From contig CM055103.1 of NCBI GenBank assembly GCA_029204225.1, positions 51,212,175 to 51,276,174 on the forward strand: a DNA stretch of 64,000 nt, given 5' to 3'. The position numbers were made by a program, and so were the translations under genes. The DNA is from Diphasiastrum complanatum (taxonomy: Eukaryota > Streptophyta > Lycopodiopsida > Lycopodiales > Lycopodiaceae). The notes under the pieces were generated by a model, which saw nothing but the letters and a program-made list of their open reading frames with translations, did no database searches and was not told the origin of the DNA. This document shows positions 1-11,253 of this stretch, piece after piece (position 1 is the stretch's first letter; each line of letters starts with the position of its first letter).

Positions 1-1046
1 TTCTTTTCTTGGATTACTTACTTATGTTATTACGGTTCTTTGTGGTTCCTCTTCTTATTAGAACTGTTACAAAGCAGAAGCGTTACTCAGGTTTCATTAC
101 GTATTCCCAGCCTGTCAGTGGGTAACTCAAATCCGATACTCAGCTACATGCAAGAAACCAGCCATGTAACAATCTACAGCTCAAGAAGATCAACGTTCAG
201 CGCATAGAGCGATCCTACTACTAACTACTAAATCAGAAAACAATCAAGAACTAGATTAGCTACTGAAAACAAGATTCAAGAAACAAGAAACAAGATTCCT
301 AGCAGCATTTTAATAATCTAAGAATCAAGAAACACTCATCACTTGATACTTAGATTACTCAAGAACAATCAAGAACTGGCTGTAAGGGAGTATGCAAGAT
401 CTATGCCACAAACCAGCCTATCTAGTTTACTTGAATGTTGATTACTGCAAGATTCCACAAGCAAGAACTGAATGCTAATCCACAACAAAACAAGAAACAT
501 GAAACAAGAACCTAGTTAATCCACAATGCAAATGAATCAAGCATGCTCATAGAAATATCACTCAAGATCATTGCCATGAACAAGGAGCTAAGCTATCATC
601 AAGAACTCGTGGAGGATCCTCTTTATTTGCTCAAGAGAACTTGACAATACAATCAAAAGCTCCCTCACAAGGGAGGGGGCCCTTAAATAAGCAAGAAGGC
701 TGCCCATGTGGAGCCCATGTGGCAATTCCACTAAATTAGAATTACATGTGGAATTTGCCCTTCCACTAAAGGTCACCATCAAAATGTGGCTCACTCTAAC
801 TAATTTAAGGGGGGTCTATCTTTATTTACAATAGGAAACATTACTAGCTCCTACATGGTCATTCCTTCTTTGGGATACACCATGTAGGCTCACATAGTTA
901 CTCATTGTCTTCCTAGCTAGTATTTCCTTGGCTCTCATGCTCGGCTCTCAGCTTCTTATGCTCTCTTCCTTCTGAGACCTCCTCAGTCATGGGTGAGAGA
1001 TAACTTGTGCCTTCAGCTTGGCTCAGCACTAGAGAATCGGTTAACA
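1..1046 (-). repeat. Element A 3' LTR, truncated by window edge
   Basis: It matches 7302-8275 along most of its length and ends on the plus strand with GGTTAACA. It carries about 80 extra bases near 270-350 (AAGAAACAAG-type repeats) missing from the other LTR. The other LTR has small differences throughout, so the insertion is not recent. Confidence 0.85.
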
Positions 1047-1062
1047 TTATCCACCCCTAATA
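1047..1062 (-). other. Element A polypurine tract
   Basis: The minus strand reads TATTAGGGGTGGATAA immediately before the LTR start TGTTAACC. This is the expected site of plus-strand priming in an LTR element. Confidence 0.7.
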
Positions 1063-1296
1063 TGTTGCAGGACCCACTGCAACACCGGTGATGTCTTCCA
1101 CTTGGCACTTGGAAAAGCGTGGATTTTCATTCGCCTCCGTAAACCCAGGTGCTTATTATCCGCGAAATTTATTTGCCAAAATTGGAAGTCTCTCAATTGG
1201 TTGCTACATACCAGCCCTATTGAGCACTTCTTGTGAATCTTGTTTGCCTCATCGTCGCGTCGTCTATTTTCGATCGCTCATCTTCCGGCCCAAGGC

Positions 1297-3222
1297 TTAA
1301 AAAACTTGGAAGTAGAGCTTACTTTTGAAATTAAGGGGTCCCAGATATTCTCTTATCTTTTCGATAAAGCCCATCTCCTGCCAGTCTTCCACCATGGTCA
1401 CATAGCGTGCCGACATGAAGGCCGCTCTGTAGTATAGCCTGGCCATCATCTCATGGTCTTCTTTCGATTGGAGGGACGTATTTGGGTTGATCCTAATGGG
1501 ATCCAAGCCTCGATCCCAGAAATACTCTTGCTGCATCGGCACTTGACTTGTATTTATGACCAAAGTCTAGTAACTGTAGCCTCAGATCATCCGGGGAGGT
1601 TCTCTTTGTAATTCCCGGAATGACTGGCCAGTTTACTAACTCCACTCGAGGCTTTTCCACCGGCCATGGGTTTCTGCATTTGAGTGGCATGTAGAAGGGA
1701 TCTTGTTTCGGATAGGCCTATCATCGAGTGCTTGGCTGCTTTAGTGAGCTTTTCAGGGTTAGTGAGAGCTGGATATTGATCTGGAGTGTGGGATGATGAG
1801 GCTAAACCGAAAAATAAACGTGGTGTTAGAGCTGAAGATGGAGGTGGAGGTGGAGGTAGAGGTGGAGGGAGTGGAGGGATTTGACTTCTTCTTGGCTGCT
1901 TCTCCTTTTCTGGATCGTCGTCGCTGATTTCCATCAGGTCCACAACATCAAAGTATTGCGAGATGTCCAGTGTGTGGACTTGGGCCTGTGGTTGCTGAGC
2001 CGCTTCTGGAGACTGGATATCCCCACTCCTCCCCCCCCAAAAAAAAACTTGTGCCAATGGTGATGTTGGTGGCGTTGGCATAGTAATAAGTGTGGGTGGG
2101 GTGGTGGCTTCATCTGGCTGACTTGTGACTTGAGGTACTGTCGTGTCAGGTGCCAATGTTGAGGTAGTTGCTCCATCACCCCCGTCGATGACATGTGAGG
2201 GTGACGAGTGTTGTTGTGATGTTGTTGACGAGCTGCCACCATCTGACGTGGAACCATGTGAAACTGATTCCACCGGTGATGCGCTCCCAGCTTGAAGCTT
2301 CTCTTGTCTCCATTGTTGCTGTGCGCCTGGCAACTGAGCCCTTGAGGTATCTGTCTGTTGAGCTCCAGAAGTTGCAGTTGTTTGTGGATCCTGAGGTGGG
2401 CTTCTTGGCTTCTACACCGGAGGGAGAATACTGGTGTTGACTCGTTTAGCCTGGGACCCTGATGGTGAAGTGGTCCTTGCACGCTTGGACTTCTTATGTT
2501 CAATGGGAATTTCCCATGCCTTGTCCGCAAGCTGCAGTTGTTGTTGAAGCTTTGGCCCGTTTTGTACTTGATGCAGAGTGATATATATCATCAGATATCC
2601 CAATATTGAGATGGGCTGCTTGTTCTTAATGCAATCATGAAGACAATTTGAAGCAAACTATGCCCAATCATAGAGGTTCTGGGCATGCAATTGTGAATCT
2701 GCCATCATGTGAAACAGGGACATGGGTACCCTAGCACTTTCATTTGAGGCTTTTGTGTGCATCTGGTGAGATATGCACATGCTACTTAAAGTTGCTTTTC
2801 ATTGATTGTTTCCAGCCTGTACCCATCCTTATTCTTCCACTTGGTCACAAAGAGATCAATATACTTGAAATATGTCGTTTGCTCTATCTTTTGAAATGTC
2901 CTTGTGACTATGTTTGGTCCTCGTGGGAACCCATAAGGTTACAAGTCAGCTGCCGCAAAAGATACGTTATAGACATAATTCCTGATCGGGGGAACTATGA
3001 TTTGACATGATCTTGACATGGTATGATAATTGGCATATGCCATGTGTACCAGATACGGGCTTTGATAATATGTCAAGACAAGAATCTGAAATTCGATTTC
3101 CTTGAAGAATGACTCCGCCTATTGGTACCAGGTCTGCATCTCTGTAAGGTCTAACTTGCACAGCTGGATATCGAGCTTGCTTGCTTCGAGATCATCTAAA
3201 CTTGAACTGGGATTGGACGACA
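1297..3222 (-). pseudogene. Element A extra ORF between integrase and 3' LTR, frameshifted
   Basis: A long minus-strand coding trace starts with MSSNPSSSLDDLEASKLDI (ATG near 3222) and runs with several frame changes and stops to 1297, about 640 residues. A proline/serine-rich middle (PPLPPPLPPPPPPSS near 1860) precedes a C-terminal region with LVNWPVIPG and, later, ARLYYRAAF. The same two motifs occur at the same relative place in element B at 9.8-10.4 kb (IFNWPVIPS and ARVYYQAAL), which shows the reading frame was once selected. No transmembrane segment or signal peptide is visible. The position matches the env-like ORF slot of plant Gypsy elements, but the content does not. Function unknown. 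Confidence 0.6.
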
Positions 3223-3239
3223 TGGTGGAAAAATGGAAG

Positions 3240-3480
3240 AAGGAAGATTCTGGAAAAACTGGTTCAATTGAGATGTGAGACAGTGGAAAGGGCGTCGGTT
3301 GAGATGTGAAGGGTTGGGCTCCGGTTGAGATGTGAAGTGGAGGAATTCGGTTGAGTTTGGAAGGAGGGGGCTCCGGTTGAGATGGGAAGTGGAGGACTTT
3401 AGTTGAGTTTGGAAGGAGGGGGCTCCGGTTGAGATGGGAAGTGGAGGACTTCGGTTGAGTTTTGAAGGAAAGGCTCCAGT
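3240..3480. repeat. Minisatellite block 1 in element A (GGTTGAGATGTGAA core)
   Basis: Degenerate units of about 25-55 bases repeat the core CTCCGGTTGAGATGGGAAG, separated by GGAGG-rich spacers. The same CCGGT(T/C)GAGAT core occurs at 4140-4560 and 6500-6960 inside the same element. Confidence 0.75.
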
Positions 3481-4139
3481 TGAGATGGGAAATGGCGGTG
3501 CAGAATGGTTCGGAAAGTGTGTGGGGAGTGATGTATGAAAGGGTTTGGAAAGTGAGATATGTGGAAGATGGCGATGTTGGATAGAGCGGTGTGGGTGGTA
3601 AATGAAAGAGGATGATGTAAAGGAGGGTGAACAGAGTGAGGTCGAGTTAAGAAAGATAGGGAGTGGAATAGGAGCAAGTGGAGGTGTTTGACAATGGTTG
3701 TAATGTTATGGATGTGGATATGTGAGGAATGAAGCGGGTTGAAGGTATAAGGTATATGGTTTGGGATAGTGATTTTAGGATGTTCAATAGTGTGACGGGA
3801 GCATGATGAGTGCTCGCGTGACACTACCCCTCAGCATGCGAAACTTGAAATATGAGGTATTCTGTCGGCGACATTGGTGTGGAAAGTCTCAATGATGGCG
3901 CTTACAAGGGAGAGGTAACGATGTAGAGATGGTGTGAAGATGATGACTGAAGGATTGAACAATCGAGAGCCAGGATTGGTCACGATAGCAGGAAGATCGC
4001 CGCAGATCATTGCCAGAAAATGCTTCAGCTTTGCACTTCGCTGAGGTGCGAATGGCTTCAGGGTGAGGGCATTTATTGCCGCCATTGTTTGGTTGCAAGA
4101 GAGATGGGACATGCCGGTTCATGAAATTGGAATGTAGGT
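3481..4139. other. No recognisable gene (element A interior)
   Basis: Low-complexity G/T/A-rich sequence on the plus strand. The open frames are composition artefacts (His/Ser/Pro-rich on the minus strand). No domain, splice site pair or known repeat was recognised. Confidence 0.5.
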
Positions 4140-4560
4140 CCTCCAATCGAGATTTGACAGAACTGCTTCGGTCTAGATCTGAAGGACTGCTCCGGTCCAG
4201 ATCTGAAGGAAGGCTTCGATCGAGATCTGAAGGAAGGCTTCGATCGAGATCTGACAGAACTGCTTCAGTCGAGATTTGACAGAACTACTCCGGTCAAGAT
4301 CTGACAGAACTGCTTTGGTCGAGATTTGACAGAACTGCTTTAGTCAAGATCTAAAGGAAGGCTTCGGTCGAGATTTGACAGAACTGCTTCGGTCGAGATT
4401 TGACAGAACTGCTTCGGTCGAGATTTGACAAAACTGCTCCGGTCAAGATCTGAAGGAAGGCTCTGGTCGAAATCTGACAGAACTGCTCCGGTCGAGATCT
4501 GACAGGACTGCTTCAGTCGAGATTTGACAGAAGCACTTCGGTTGAGATTTTGAGAAAATC
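4140..4560. repeat. Minisatellite block 2 in element A (~24-25 bp unit, about 16 units)
   Basis: Tandem units of GAGATTTGACAGAACTGCTTC followed by GGTC, varying to GAGATCTGAAGGAAGGCTTC plus GATC. Unit length is 24-25 bases and the array keeps phase over ~420 bases. Translated on the plus strand it reads LRSRSEG repeats. The 25-base unit is not a multiple of three and long frames are not kept, so coding is unlikely. Confidence 0.85.
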
Positions 4561-5095
4561 TCATGATGCATATATGGATCTGTTTGATGCAAGTGAAGAA
4601 CTCCAAAGAAAATAGGATTGTAGCTCAGAGTAGAAGTTCTTATGAAAGAGGTGTATCTCCAGGAATGTTGGTTACCCAGAGATACCAGTGAGACAGAAAT
4701 GAGGTGGTCAAAGTGTGAGAATGATTTCCTAAGGTGTAGCCTATCAGTTGTCGATCTAGAACATCCATGACCCATGAGTATGAACAAAAGGAGGAAAAAA
4801 AAGAAGGAAAATGCATAGAATGTACATAAGTAATGATATGAAGTATAAACAAGGAACGAGGTGAACAATAGGCATGAAAAACGAGATGTACAAGGAAAGG
4901 AATAAAATAACATGAAAATAACATTTGTTTTTTTTTTTTTTCAAGAGAAAAGATCCTAAATTGGATCAACAAAGAACAACTCTTTGTAGTACCGCCGTAG
5001 ACGACCACCGTTTACGACAGTGTCTAGGAGTGTCTCGTCAAGTGTTTGTAACTGGACTGCACCATTAGGAAATATTTTGTTAATAACGTATGGCC
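4561..5095. other. No recognisable gene; A-rich stretch
   Basis: AT-rich sequence with a poly-T run at 4929-4942. It lies downstream of the integrase relic in the direction of element A. No domain or repeat was recognised. Confidence 0.4.
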
Positions 5096-5099
5096 CCTC

Positions 5100-5900
5100 A
5101 CTTCTGAACTTCAATCTGCCGGTGTGCTTCTTTGATGTATAAAGGCCTGGTCACCTAAGTGTAGATCTTTATTGCGCAGGTGACGGTCATGCCAAGCTTT
5201 TTGACGCCGTTTGTTAACTAGTTGTGCGTGATAAAATATTAGTCTTGTCTCGCATAACTGGGCTAACGTGAAGAGCCTAGTTTTGACTTGTTGTTCTATT
5301 GGAGGCTTTTCACAGAGATCTGTTGAAAAAGCTTCTGCAATTCTTAGTGAAGGTACTAAGAATTCTACGGGCATTACCGCCTCTTGACCATATACTAAGT
5401 GGAAAGGGGTAACCCACCCAGTGGCTTTCTTCGGGGTGGTGCGGTAAGCCTAGATAGCTGAGAAAAGTTTTTTTCCCAGTCAAAGCAACTTGTTTCAACT
5501 ATCTTGGTTAAAATTTTATAGATCGTTTTGTTAGTTGATTCAGCCTGGCCATTACACCTGGGATAGTACGGTGTACTTTCTCTGTGAACGACAAGGTAAT
5601 GGCGTAGGAGATTATCAACGACATCATTTAAAAAATGCGTGTCATGATCACTAACAAGCTCTATGGAATAGCCAAAATGGGTAATAATGTTTTTGTAAAG
5701 AAAACGTGCAACTGTTTTTGCGTTGGCGTCCTTCGTTGCTCGAGCCTCTACCCACTTAGTGGCGTAATCTGTGGCTATGAGGATGTATCAAGCTTGGGTA
5801 TGTTTCGCTACTTTGGACTTGGGATTTCATCCGGGAATACCCGTTAAATTGAGCCTATTCGGTGGATGGGGAGACCATCTCCGGTGGATAGTCCTCTATA
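5100..5900 (-). pseudogene. Element A integrase core and C-terminus, broken
   Basis: Read on the minus strand in mixed frames, the trace gives DYATKWVEA-like sequence, then LVSDHDTHFLNDVV (second catalytic Asp), STPYYPRCNGQAESTNKTI (catalytic Glu in QAES), VYGQEAVMPVEFLVPSLRIA, and a C-terminal part with KRRQKAWHDRHLRNKDLHLGD. These are the usual blocks of Ty3/Gypsy integrase. At least two frameshifts separate them (near 5380 and 5500). RT and RNase H, expected upstream, are absent. Catalytic residues are still readable but the gene is dead. Confidence 0.8.
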
Positions 5901-5939
5901 GTATTCGGATCGTAAGGGCGATCCATGACAGCTCGTAGA

Positions 5940-6480
5940 GTGTCGTAGGATTGTGGAAATAAGCCCGTGCACTCTAGTTACGGTGGATACGGTTGTCAAA
6001 ATACAGTGGTTGTGGTCTGTGGCTGTCGATTGAGGTCTATTGTGGTCTGTTTGCGGTCTATTGCGGGCTATGACGGTTGTGTGCGGGTGATGGCAGTCGT
6101 TGAAGGTCGTAGGAGTCGTTTATGGTTGGAGGTGATGACGGAGTCATAGGATGTAATATTGCGATGAGGGACGGTGGAGGTATTCGTGGTAGGCCTTGGG
6201 ATTACGGATGTGGCGGTCAGTTGTGGGCTGTTACGGTTGTGGCGTGTGGTTTGCGGGCTAGCAGTCGATGAAGGTCGTTTGTAGGCTGGTGGTGATGACG
6301 GAGTCGTAGGCCGTAATATTGTGGATGTGGCAGTCTGTGACGGTGGGGTGTATTCGTAGGAGGCCGTAAGATGGCGGTTGTGGCGGTTTGTGACGGTGGG
6401 GATGAATGGTTGTTTGTGGGTAGGCGATGGTGATGAAGAATTCATAGTCTGTAATATTGCGGTCTGCTGCGGTCTATGAT
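5940..6480. repeat. Degenerate G-rich tandem repeat, ~140-160 bp period
   Basis: The phrase GTGATGACGGAGTC(A/G)TAGG followed by (A/C)TGTAATATTG recurs at about 6131 and 6293, and a third, more diverged version at about 6430. Within units, GTGGCGGT/TGTGGCGGTTTG sub-repeats are frequent. It sits between the integrase relic and the minisatellite near the primer site, where gag-pol should be. Confidence 0.6.
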
Positions 6481-6499
6481 GGTCAAGGACGAATGGTCA

Positions 6500-6960
6500 T
6501 CGATCGGAATTTGAGTAAGGTTCCGGCTCCGGTTGAAATTTGACGAGGGTCCGACTCCGGTTGAGATTTGAGAGCAGTGCTCCGGTTGAGATATGATGGA
6601 AAACGTCGGTTGAGATGCGAGCAAGTGCTTCGGTTGAGATCTGAGCAGAGTGCTCAGTTGAGATCTGAACAGAGTGCTCCGATTGAGATCTGAACAGAGT
6701 GTTCCGATCGAGATCTGAGGAGAGTTCTTCGGTCAAGATTTGACTAAACACTCCGGTTGAGTTGTAGGCGAAATGCTCCGGTTGAGAACTGATGGGAGTG
6801 CTCCAGTTGAGATGTGATGGGAGTGCTCCGGTCGAGTTTTGACTGAACACTCCGATTGAGATTTGGACTGAAGGGTCCGGTTGAGATGTGAAGGTTTCCT
6901 TCGGTCGAGATGTCAAAGAGATGTTCGTTCAAAATTTGGAGTTATTACTCCAGTCGAGAT
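6500..6960. repeat. Minisatellite block 3 in element A (~25 bp unit)
   Basis: Units such as AGAGTGCTCCGATTGAGATC plus TGAAC repeat through this block. The core is the same as in blocks 1 and 2. It lies a few hundred bases inside the 5' LTR in the leader region of the element. Confidence 0.85.
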
Positions 6961-7230
6961 TTGAACGATGAGCGGGGATTGAGGTGTAACTCAGGACATG
7001 TTAGGATTGTGAAGTTGTGGTTCGGTCGAGAGGTATGAGGTAGTGGTCTGGTCCAGACTTGAGTCGTGGAGCTCGGCTTGGTGAGGATTGTGAGACTCCG
7101 TTCAGAAACGAGCAGGACTTCGGTCAAGACCGAAGTGATGAGCTCGGCAATGAACGTGTAGGAGCTCTCAGGACGATTGTGTCGCAACACAGGAGATTGA
7201 GATATGGCTTGGTTGAACGTGTGTGTAGCT

Positions 7231-7244
7231 GTGGAACGGCGCCA
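7231..7244 (-). other. Element A primer binding site
   Basis: The minus strand reads TGGCGCCGTTCCAC two bases inside the LTR end. It matches the start of the tRNA-Asp-type primer site used by many plant Gypsy elements (TGGCGCCGTTGCC) with one missing or changed base. Confidence 0.8.
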
Positions 7245-7246
7245 CA

Positions 7247-8275
7247 TGTTCACAGATTCACTGAATCGGTGAACACGTTTTTTTCTTTTGTCTTTTATCT
7301 CTTTTTTTTTCTTGGATTATTTACTTCTGTTATTACGGTTCTTTGTGGTTCCTCTTCTTATTAGAACTGTTACAGAGCAGAAGCGTTACTCAGGTTTCAT
7401 TACGTATTCCCAGCCTATCAGTGGGTAACTCAAATCCGATACTCAGCTACATGCAAGAAACCAGCCATGTAACCATCTACAACTCAAAGAGATCAATGTT
7501 CAGCGCAGAGAGCAATCCTACTACTAACTACTAAATTAGAAAACAATCAAGAACTAGATTAGCTACTGAAAACAAGATTCCTAGCAGCATTTTAACAATC
7601 TAAGAACTGGCTGTAAGGGAGTATGCAAGATCTATGCCACAAACCAGCCTATCTAGTTTACTTGAATGTTGATTACTACAAGATTCCACAAGCAAGAACT
7701 GAATGCTAATCCACAACAAAACAGGAACCTAGTTAATCCAAAATGCAAAGGAATCAAACATGCTCATAGAAATATCACTGAAGATCATTGCCATGAACAA
7801 GGAGCTAAGCTATCATCAAGAACTCGTGGAGGATCCTCTTTATTTGCTCAAGAGAACTTGACAATACAATCAAAAGCTCCCTCACAAGAGAGGGGGGCCC
7901 TTAAATAAGCAAGAAGGCTGCCCATGTGGAGCTCATGTGGCAATTCCACTAAATTAGAATTACATGTGGAATTTGCCCTTCCACTAAAGGTCACCATCAA
8001 AAGGTGGCTCACTCTAACTAATTTAAGGGGGGTCTACCTTTATTTACAATGCCTAAGAAACATTATTAGCTCTTAGCTCCTACATGGTCATTCCTTCTTT
8101 GGGATACACCATTTAGGCTCACATAGTTACTCATTGTCTTCCTAGCTAGTATTTCCTCGGCTCTCATGCTCGGCTCTCAGCTTCTTCTGCTCTCTTCCTT
8201 CTGAGACCTCCTTGGTCATGGGTGAGAGATAACTTGTGTCTTCAGCTTGGCTCGACACTAGAGGATCGGCTAACG
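7247..8275 (-). repeat. Element A 5' LTR, complete
   Basis: It runs on the plus strand from TGTTCACAG to GGATCGGCTAACG and is the direct repeat of 1-1046. The outer terminal base is G instead of the expected A. The terminal bases form a short imperfect inverted repeat (TGTTCACAGATTC / GAATCGGTGAACA at 7247-7275). Confidence 0.85.
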
Positions 8276-8491
8276 CAAGGTGTCTAAATGGAATCAGAGC
8301 AGTGAAATTAGCCTGCCTACATGGTCTGATCTTGAAAATCCAATCACAGGAACAAGTTGTGCGAGAGATCACTTCCTGTGAGAGTTGAACCCTCACAGAC
8401 AGCCTGAACCCTCGCGAACCCTTCGCATAGCAGTCAAATCACCTTCTGAACTCTCGCAGACTTCCCTGAGGTCTTAGAATTTTGTGAAGAA
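8276..8491 (+). other. Element B leader region
   Basis: Sequence right after element A. It contains TGGAATCAGAGC at 8289-8300, one mismatch from the initiator-Met primer site, but no LTR of the right orientation precedes it here, so this may be chance. CTCGCGAACCCT-type short repeats follow at 8390-8460. Confidence 0.3.
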
Positions 8492-10406
8492 GATGCCTGC
8501 CAAAATTTGGGTGGAACTGAGCAAGGGAAAGTGGATTTCACCTAATACACACTCTAAATTCCGCTATATAAGTGCTGAATTCGAGTCATTTGTCACCTTT
8601 GCTAGTGAAGCCAACAAAGGTTGTCAAGGGCAACCAACCGTTGCCTGATGACGCATTTGTCCAAATAGTGTTTGTACCATCGCCAGATCAGACTGATCCT
8701 ACTGTCCTAGATGGCATCAGGTCCAATGAGAACCTGATAGAAGACAATGATGACGGTACTCCACAAGTTGTTGGGGCCGATACAACACAAGCCCCTGCCA
8801 GTGCCAGTGTACCGACTGCTCCCACAGATCTAACGACGGCGTACCAGACTCTGGGGAAATACATTCTGGATGCGGTAGCGGCCAAAGCCATTCTGGAAAG
8901 CAGGGTACTACGTCTGGCGATGAGTAACACATAGTTGCGAGCAGACCTCACCAAGCTGCAGCAAGAGTTGATTATGGCTCAACAACATGAACAAGCAGGG
9001 CACCAGGAGATTGCCAAGCTGCAGCAGAAGGAAGAGGGCCTCAACAACTATATCCAAAGCCTCTCCAAAGCGCTGACTGAGACATCCACGAAGGTGCGGG
9101 AGCTTCAATCTGAAGCGTCCCAACGGCTTGCTCCCATCCAGGTGCAACTAAACCTTTTGGAAGCAGAGAATACGCACCTGGGGATGGAGGTCAAAGCCCT
9201 ACAAGAAAAAAAGCTTGTCTGGTTAGCTCAACCTGCACCGGACTCAAGGCCGCTTTCTCAATTAGAAATGAATCTTCTACCGCGTCAGGTGTAGGTTTAT
9301 AGCCAAACCTTAAACAGCTACCAGGCAAAGTTCAACAAATATCGGACAAGCACAACACACGAGCTCGCCCAGGCCAAGCAAGCCCTCAAGGCCTGCCAGA
9401 AATTCATGGAAATGATGGCCCAACCCACTCCCGTGGTAATTCCATCGCCACCTACAGTACAAGCCAAGACCAGAGCCAACAGGCAGCAGGGGGGTTTCAA
9501 CACGATCAAGGGTCCGAAGGCCTGGACCAAGGGCAGACGGATACGGCTGCTGAGACGCGAGACCAGGGCCAAGGTGAAACTACCAGCCAAACCCAAGCCA
9601 CATCATCTAGAGGTTCGCGCATGATATCTGCCAGCCGGGCCTTCCGAAGACCAAAGTCTATGGAAGAGAAAATCAACGAATTTCTATCAAAGTATCCCCA
9701 TGAGTCATCAAGAGGCGGCTGACAGATATCGTTTTATGCTCAGACAATCAAGGGCAACGAACTGCAAGTATTACCCACCCTCCAACCACAACCAGAGTGG
9801 CGTCAGCAGTTGTTCGAAAGAGACCCTGCGGTCATCAGGGCCTATGTGACGAGTCCACAACAATTACAGGTGAACGCGCACTTCCTGCCATGTCCACGAG
9901 GATCCAAATGGGCGAAATGCGGCACCCCTCTGGACAAGATCACACTACAAATTTTTAATTGGCCGGTAATACCATCAGAATATGGGTGGACTACGGATGT
10001 AGACGCCAAAAGGGCTCTCATCGCGTTCGCCAACCAATATATCAATTGCCCTGATCCAACAGTCCGCGCGGCAGCCACTTACGCCCGGGACTTGGAACAT
10101 CTGATGGGGATCGAAACTAAATGGGACAATTTTCTCCCATCCATATTCTTTGATGTTAATAAGGCGCTACCTTCAGACAAAATCGAAGATCAGCTACCAA
10201 TAGCTCGTGTCTATTACCAAGCTGCGCTTCAGGGTGATCCATGGACACGCCGATTCCAAACATGGGCCGACCAAGATTGGTTACGGGGGGCCCACAAGTC
10301 TCTTCACACGCCAAAGGACTTGAAGAAATTGGACCGCCTCAACTTTATGGAGGACGTCACCACCTACCTCATCCAACAAAGGCGGGCGAAGAAAACGCTC
10401 TACTAA
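8492..10406 (+). pseudogene. Element B extra/gag-like ORF with coiled coil and NWPVIP domain
   Basis: A plus-strand coding trace opens at MPAKIWVELSKGKWIS (8492) and continues through frameshifts and a few stops (for example TAG at 8932 and 9292). Part two (8935-9294) is a Leu/Gln/Glu-rich coiled coil with clear heptads. Part four (9810-10406) is an intact 198-residue frame with IFNWPVIPS and ARVYYQAAL, shared with the 3' ORF of element A. Nothing matches RT, protease or integrase. It ends ~50 bases before a probable LTR start, so it occupies the 3'-terminal ORF position of a Gypsy-like element. Element A probably inserted into element B, because B has no 5' LTR in the window. Confidence 0.55.
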
Positions 10407-10452
10407 ACCGGCAGAGTGTCGAGGGACCGGCACTACTTCAGGCCATGGGTCT

Positions 10453-11236
10453 TGTTGGGGGTATTCCCAACAAAGTATAAATAAATAAAATCATTCAATA
10501 AAATGTGTTGTGAGGGCATGGCATCCTGCGCGCGTAAGCCCATGGCCCAATGAGCACGCAAGTTGTAAATAAAATAAACTTGACTTGGGGCTTGGAATTA
10601 AAATAAAACTAGAGGCCCAAAGGCATTTTTAAACTTAGAGATTACTTTTTAGAGTTGGGTCCAAATTGGGACTCACATGAATCTTGTGATTACCAATGTA
10701 CCCTTGGATCAAGTTGGGTCCAAGATGAAAGAATAGGATCATTGTGAATATTAGCCAATAGGATTGAGGGGCAAGGGCACCATTTGTACACTATTTTCAT
10801 GCTTAATGAGGAGGAGGAAACTCTACCAATTTCACCTACAATCATGATGAATGTTAGTGTAGAGGAGTAGAGTTAAGGGAGAGTAGTGTTAGTGGTGAGT
10901 AGAGTTAAGGGAGAAAGTAGGAAACTAACTAAAAATAGCATCTATGCATAGTTAGGTACCTATCCAGTGATCTAACCCTTGTTGACAGCCGGGGGGGGCT
11001 ATACTACGCAAGATCTTCGACCCTACACACACAAGTCAAAAACTCCAAGCAACCTTTTTACGGAGTTCTATGCTTCCGTTTGGCTTCTATTTCGTTTCAG
11101 CCGACAATCCTCTGTCTCTAAATCCTCTTATAGTTTCGAGCTATTCCGCAAATCTCCACAGAATCGGTTTTGTGCTACCCAGCCAACAAACCATCATGAA
11201 TTCGCAGTCTCCGTTCATGTCTGGTTATTGTAGCCA
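10453..11236 (+). repeat. Probable LTR start of element B, extent uncertain
   Basis: TGTTGGGGGTATTCCCAACA at 10453 is a typical LTR beginning with a short terminal palindrome. It follows the end of the B coding trace. The other end and the paired LTR could not be found. A G run (GCCGGGGGGGGCT) lies near 10986-10999. No gene was recognised in this stretch. Confidence 0.35.
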
Positions 11237-11253
11237 CCAAGGGCTCTGATACA
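11237..11253 (-). other. Copia-type primer binding site relic
   Basis: The minus strand reads TTGTATCAGAGCCCTTGG, one base from the initiator-Met primer site TGGTATCAGAGC. An LTR would lie to the right, starting near TGAGAATACAA at 11258. The sequence 11258-12029 has no recognisable gene. The LTR end was not found. Confidence 0.45.

Larger units (their letters stand above)
1..8275 (-). mobile_element. Element A: Gypsy-type LTR retrotransposon, minus strand, cut by window start
   Basis: The same ~1 kb sequence occurs at 1-1046 and 7247-8275. Read on the minus strand it begins TGTTAACC and ends CTGTGAACA. Just inside the right copy is TGGCGCCGTTCC, a tRNA-Asp-type primer site. Just inside the left copy is the purine tract AGGGGTGGATAA. 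Both fix the orientation as minus, and a decayed integrase lies between them on that strand. Gag, protease and RT were not found. The space is filled by tandem repeats, so this copy is non-autonomous or badly eroded. The left LTR lacks its first ~55 bases because the window starts inside it, so the target duplication cannot be checked. Confidence 0.85.

Noticed and set aside
3399-3824. His/Ser/Pro-rich 141-residue frame on the minus strand
   Set aside because: Made by biased G/T/A composition and lies over the minisatellite; no domain or homologous frame elsewhere.
4140-4560. Regular ~25-bp repeats that could be taken for a CRISPR array
   Set aside because: Units are contiguous with no unique spacers and vary in sequence; no cas genes; the setting is a eukaryotic retroelement.
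8289-8300. TGGAATCAGAGC as the primer site of element B
   Set aside because: One mismatch to the Met site, but the sequence to its left is element A's LTR in the opposite orientation, so no matching LTR supports it.
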